Positions 60,420 to 64,000 of a DNA stretch of 64,000 nt are shown piece by piece. The position numbers and the translations under genes were made by a program. The notes beneath the pieces were generated by a model, which saw nothing but the letters and a program-made list of their open reading frames with translations, made no database searches and was not told where the DNA came from. Position 1 is the first letter of the stretch. Each line of letters begins with the position of its first letter. This DNA is from Thermodesulfovibrionia bacterium. GTDB taxonomy: Bacteria; Nitrospirota; Thermodesulfovibrionia; UBA6902. The stretch spans positions 48,712 to 112,711 of the forward strand of contig CAMYND010000005.1 of assembly GCA_947259645.1 (NCBI GenBank), read 5' to 3'.

Positions 60420-61634
60420 GTGATCAAAACTGATTTAAGGCAGATTGTTCATGCATTATCCGATATGCTGGATCTTGTAGGAGTAGATGAACTCTATCAC
60501 AGCAAGCGCGTTGCCTTTATGTCTGCTGAGTGCAGCAGATTGGTGAACTTGAGTGAGGAAGAGCGCGACACAGTTTACGATGCGTCTCTTCTTCATGACT
60601 GTGGTGTATCTTCCACCCATACTCATAAATACCTGATATCTGAACTTGACTGGTCAGACTCAGAGGCCCACTGCATCAAAGGGCATGATCTTCTGGCGGA
60701 AGAGGATTTATTCAGTAATCTGGCCCCGATAATTCTCTCTCATCACACTCACTGGGATGTATTGCATACAAAAGATATTTCTCCTGAGAATGCGCTGATC
60801 AGCAACTGTATCTACCTGGCTGACAGGGTGGATGCATTAATAACGCAAAACAAGGGCTGTGAGTTGCTGCTGGTCAAGGATAGCATCCGCGAAACAATAA
60901 AAAACTATCGAGGCTCTTTTTTCGCACCAGAGCTGGTGGATGTCTTTCTGGATGTCTCGCAGAGCGAGTTTTTCTGGCTCAGCATGATGCCTCACCATCT
61001 TACGAAGTACATCGCGGAAATGTCAGCCATGAAAAAACCGCACTATCTCGACCACAACGCTCTTATGCATATTGCGAACATGTTTGCCACCATTGTAGAT
61101 GCTAAAAGTCATTACACCGTAGAACACTCAAGAGGAGTTGCACGGCTGGCAGCACATATTGCTTCAGAGCTTGGCATGGGCAGGGAGAAGTGTGTTGAAC
61201 TGAATGTTGCCGGTCTTCTGCACGATATCGGGAAACTGAAGATTCCTGATGAAATTCTTGAAAAGCCCGGCCCCCTGACTCCCGCTGAAAGAGCTGTTAT
61301 GAAATCCCACAGCTTCGAAAGCTACCAGATCCTGAAGTCTATAGGGGGCTTTGATGACATCAGCAAATGGGCTGCCTTTCATCACGAGTATATATCCGGA
61401 GAGGGCTATCCCTTTCATCTCCATAAAGATCAGCTGCCGGAAGAAGCCAGAATTATCAGTGTTGCCGATGTGTTTCAGGCGTTAGTCCAGGACCGTCCCT
61501 ATCGCTCCTCTGCTGAGCCTCAAAAAGTGCGGGCAATGCTCGAGGAGATGGGATCAAGCGATAAGCTGGATTCAGATCTTGTTGGTTTTGTGAATAACAA
61601 TATGGAAACCTGCTGGAACGCTGCTACAGCATAA
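60420..61634 (+). CDS. Double HD-domain protein with C-terminal HD-GYP
   Basis: 404 residues, GTG start with GGGAGAG upstream. The N-terminal half holds an HD domain (HSKRVAFMSAECSRL, SLLHDCGVSS, GHDLLAEEDL, LSHHTHWDVL, YLADRVDALI). The C-terminal half is HD-GYP (HSRGVARLAAHIA, GLLHDIGKLKIPDEIL, HSFESYQIL, HHEYISGEGYPFHLHKDQLP, VADVFQALVQDRPYR). It probably hydrolyses cyclic di-GMP; whether the first HD is active is unclear. There is no receiver, so the control must be direct. The gene ends near a terminator serving the convergent DUF1508 gene. Confidence 0.92.
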   Translation: MIKTDLRQIVHALSDMLDLVGVDELYHSKRVAFMSAECSRLVNLSEEERDTVYDASLLHDCGVSSTHTHKYLISELDWSDSEAHCIKGHDLLAEEDLFSNLAPIILSHHTHWDVLHTKDISPENALISNCIYLADRVDALITQNKGCELLLVKDSIRETIKNYRGSFFAPELVDVFLDVSQSEFFWLSMMPHHLTKYIAEMSAMKKPHYLDHNALMHIANMFATIVDAKSHYTVEHSRGVARLAAHIASELGMGREKCVELNVAGLLHDIGKLKIPDEILEKPGPLTPAERAVMKSHSFESYQILKSIGGFDDISKWAAFHHEYISGEGYPFHLHKDQLPEEARIISVADVFQALVQDRPYRSSAEPQKVRAMLEEMGSSDKLDSDLVGFVNNNMETCWNAATA

Positions 61635-61692
61635 CAGGATAATGAGCGAATGAAATTATACAAAGACGTCGGGAGGGTCAATTTCAGTCAAT

Positions 61693-61723
61693 AAAAAAGG
61701 CAGAGCCGTGAATGGCCCTGCCT
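61693..61723 (-). terminator. Terminator for the DUF1508 gene
   Basis: On the minus strand GGCAGGGCC...GGCTCTGCC pairs with one mismatch and is followed by six T. Confidence 0.75.
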
Positions 61724-61754
61724 GAGCGGTACTCTTTAAATATTTTCAGGCGGT

Positions 61755-62084
61755 TTAATCTTTAATCGTTTTTGTTTTCCCATTGGCAATCACAGACTTT
61801 ATGCCATTTCCCACTCCGCTGGCACTTGCGTACATCTGGCTCTTGCCAATTATTTGGTGATTTCTGGCTTTTAAGACAAAGTAATGCTTGCCATTTTTTG
61901 CTTCTTTTCGTTCAAAGCCATCTTTGTTTCCACAGTTAGACTGGACAGAGACGATCCCTCTTTTGCATCCTGTCCTGGTTGCATACTGTTGACTGGATAA
62001 AATCGTTTCTTTGTTCCGTGCCTGCAGATTAAACGTATACTTACCGTTCTTGCCCTTCTTAATCTCATACAATCCTGATGCCAT
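61755..62084 (-). CDS. DUF1508 (YegP-like) protein, two repeats
   Basis: 109 residues consisting of two DUF1508 repeats: GLYEIKKGKNGKYTFNLQARNKETILSSQQYATRTGCKRGIVSVQSN and FERKEAKNGKHYFVLKARNHQIIGKSQMYASASGVGNGIKSV. The fold is a small antiparallel beta sheet seen in YegP; function is unknown. A good AGGAGGG-type site precedes the ATG and a clear terminator follows. It is monocistronic. Confidence 0.9.
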   Translation of the reverse strand: MASGLYEIKKGKNGKYTFNLQARNKETILSSQQYATRTGCKRGIVSVQSNCGNKDGFERKEAKNGKHYFVLKARNHQIIGKSQMYASASGVGNGIKSVIANGKTKTIKD

Positions 62085-62288
62085 ATATCCCTCCTTTTAT
62101 GTTGGGGTTGCTTATGGTTATACCTCCTGGTGGATAAATTGCCGTATCGTTATTGAGATCTTCTATGGAACATTTATGCTTTTCTGAAATAATTATGGTA
62201 TATGAACAGGTGCAGCTCTATTAGTAAGAAACGCATAAATCTTCACTAGTATGAGAAATCTTTGAAGAGGAGTCAAGAAAAAAGAGGT

Positions 62289-63461
62289 TTAAATGAATAA
62301 TGACTTGATAATCTTTTTTACTATCTTCAGCGTCTCAACCGAGAGGTTCAATGATTTATTCAAATGATCAGTAACTGTATAGGTAGATCCAGAGGCTGCA
62401 CGGAACAGCATGACCTTCCCGTCAACTCCGCCCACCAGGACGTCATTCTGCCCGTCATTGTTCCAGTCAGCAATATAAAGACGTGAACGGGGCACGCCCT
62501 TAGAGGAAGGAAAACGAAGAGGATTCCCGTTTTTCAGGAAAAGTTTCTCAGCCCGGTTAAATGCAGGGTTGTCATTTGATGCAACATTTTTAAGATAATA
62601 AACATAGCCTTCTAATTCACCAATCAGTATGTCTTTTAACCCGTCATCATTCCAGTCAAATATTCTCGGTGCAGCCCGTGAACCAATGTCCAAGACATTT
62701 CCCCCTGCTACAAGAAGATAGGAGGTGGCAAAATCCGGTTCAGCGTTCGTTCCCTCATTTAAATAAACATGAATGGTTCCCTCAAAATTGCCGATGAGCA
62801 GGTCTTTCCGCCCATCTTCATTCCAGTCATTGACGATCGGCGCTGCTCTCATGCCAACGTCTATCTCTGTTCCTCCTGCCTGGATTATTGAACCGCCCTC
62901 CAGGATTGGGTCACTGTTGTCATGTCTGTTCAGAAACAGATGAACATGGCCATCACCATTACCGACGAGCAGGTCATGCAGTCCATCATTGTTCCAGTCC
63001 ACGACTGTCGGGTAGGAACCCTGTCAACCCTCTGCAAGGACTGTTAATGGCTCACAGATATTTGTGCATGTCTGGATCTGCTGAGCAACATTAAAAGAAG
63101 GCTCTGAATCAGAGCCGATATTTTCATAGAAACTGATATATCCGCTCTTTGGTTTATTATCATCATAAGTTCTGTTGCCAACCAAGAGGTCTTTTTTCCC
63201 ATCATTGTTCCAGTCAAATACATGGGGAACTGACCAGTTATTGGCTTTCAGATCTGATGCACCATCCTGGGTATAGGTTCCTGGCAGGAGCATAGTCTGA
63301 TAGTCTGAATAATACGCATTGTTAATGAGGAAGAAAAGGATTGCTATGACGGGTAAGATGGTGATTAACGCTAAGCCCTGTCTGCTGAATAGATTGATTA
63401 TAACACCTCGTTTTTTTATAGAACGTCCGTAAATTAAGTTTAAGGGAGTATTTGATTCCAA
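62289..63461 (-). pseudogene. FG-GAP/VCBS repeat protein gene interrupted by in-frame TGA
   Basis: 390 codons plus stop, with a TGA at 63024-63026 between LAEG and QGSYPTVV. Both halves are in the same frame and the downstream half continues the same repeat, so one ancestral gene is clear. It has an N-terminal membrane anchor (about 30-48, LALITILPVIAILFFLI) and several FG-GAP blades with calcium-binding DWNNDGxxDLLVG loops (DWNNDGKKDLLVG, DWNNDGLHDLLVG, DWNEDGRKDLLIG, DWNDDGLKDILIG, DWNNDGQNDVLVG), typical of integrin-like propellers. A Trp codon changed to TGA is the simplest reading. Confidence 0.7.
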
Positions 63462-63925
63462 GTCAAACCTTGAGCGAAGAAATGAAATGATCTAATATAA
63501 GCTCACAAACCTGTCACACGGAGAGACACTGATTCATGCTAAAGGGAGGTTGAAGAAAAAAACGTGATGGTAGAGATTTAAAATACAGAGCCCGCTCATA
63601 CTCAGCACGCACTGTTCAACAAATTTAAATTCAGGAGAGAGAGTTTTTTATTGTTCTCTTTTCCAGAATTCTGAAGTTGATGGATCATTTATAAGAGGGG
63701 ATACTTTTCAGGCTTAGGCTTTAATAAGCACTACAGATAATCGATTGCATGGCAGTGTCAGATCTTCAGAAAAACATAAAGATCGGATATCTGACACTAC
63801 CTGTTCAATTTCCCTCATACCTTCACGATTTACCCTCAAGATATATATTGAAAATCCGTTTAATAGTTTATATCCCTAAATGCTATGGAGCGTACGGGGA
63901 GCAAATACTATAGGAGGTGTTGTAA
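63462..63925. other. 464-bp gene-free region with a 10-bp inverted repeat
   Basis: No supported gene. AGTGTCAGAT (63754-63763) is perfectly complementary to ATCTGACACT (63789-63798), around 25 bases. No T-run follows. It may be a regulatory hairpin for the following lipoprotein gene. Confidence 0.4.
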
Positions 63926-64000
63926 ATGCAAACAAAACTGAAATATCCGATCTATGCTGTTCTGCTGCTTGGGGTGGCCGTCCTTGTATGGGCCTGTGGA
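63926..64000 (+). CDS. Lipoprotein, N-terminal fragment
   Basis: Twenty-five codons at the right edge, with AGGAGGTG nine bases before the ATG. The residues MQTKLKYPIYAVLLLGVAVL continue into VWACG, a lipobox-type signal peptidase II site. Everything after is outside the window, so the function cannot be told. Confidence 0.7.
   Translation, partial: MQTKLKYPIYAVLLLGVAVLVWACG

Noticed and set aside
63024-63026. Selenocysteine codon in the FG-GAP gene
   Set aside because: The protein type has no redox site here, the position aligns with a variable loop, and no Sec machinery is visible.

Overview
The window looks like a chromosome segment of a Gram-negative, probably anaerobic or facultative bacterium. 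Signs of this are lipoproteins, OmpA-type and signal-peptide proteins, a flavin/Fe-S NADH-dehydrogenase module and quinone-biosynthesis genes. The gene mix (DUF2760 plus paired Hsp70s, many two-component and HD-GYP proteins, a homocitrate/Re-citrate-synthase-like enzyme beside an isocitrate dehydrogenase, an ExeA-type ATPase with an OmpA protein) suggests Nitrospirota or a deltaproteobacterial lineage. That is inference from gene content, not a phylogeny. I saw no rRNA, tRNA, prophage or CRISPR array.

Layout: 1-650 holds a truncated znuA translationally coupled to a short Zur-like protein. 651-6454 holds pepA, a DAHP synthase, glutaminyl cyclase, a Y-family polymerase, a GxxExxY protein flanked by inverted repeats, and a LexA-like repressor with its own operator. 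6570-14970 is a redox and signalling block: nuoG-like, nuoF-like, a receiver-NuoE fusion, a LuxR-type regulator and its histidine kinase, with a repeated TAGG-N8-CCTA inverted repeat upstream of both the redox operon and the regulator gene. 15321-22627 has a lytic transglycosylase and then a DUF2760/Hsp70/Hsp70 operon. 22974-31374 carries pirin, a cNMP-binding protein, tandem-OmpA and ExeA-like proteins, a RuvC-like nuclease fold, isocitrate dehydrogenase with (homo)citrate synthase, and an HD-GYP regulator. 31393-44171 is housekeeping: ubiX/rsmG/LigD-PE/ubiE, uvrC, a kinase-like protein, IMPase, a lipoprotein, radA, rplU-rpmA-obgE and proB. 44244-59363 has a beta-propeller protein, a uvrA-family gene, yjbQ, ccdA, tgt, argS, Trm112, a DUF4062-like protein, MATE and thrC. 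59727-64000 has a cold-shock protein, a zinc ribbon, an HD-GYP protein, a DUF1508 protein, an FG-GAP protein gene broken by TGA, and the start of a lipoprotein.

Most unusual observations: (1) a receiver domain with Glu replacing the phospho-acceptor Asp, fused to the helical half of NuoE and followed by a NuoF that carries the missing thioredoxin-like domain; (2) a shared inverted-repeat motif that may make the adjacent two-component system the regulator of that redox operon; (3) a GxxExxY gene bounded by inverted repeats, with gene-less copies near obgE that retain the gene's 3' end; (4) recurring -10 boxes only 5-9 nt from ATG codons without Shine-Dalgarno sites (LexA-like, uvrC, uvrA, radA, obgE, ubiX, argS, the (homo)citrate synthase), suggesting leaderless or near-leaderless transcripts; (5) an argS whose 3' end is fused out of frame into a membrane-protein gene; (6) composite palindromic repeats and candidate structured RNAs.
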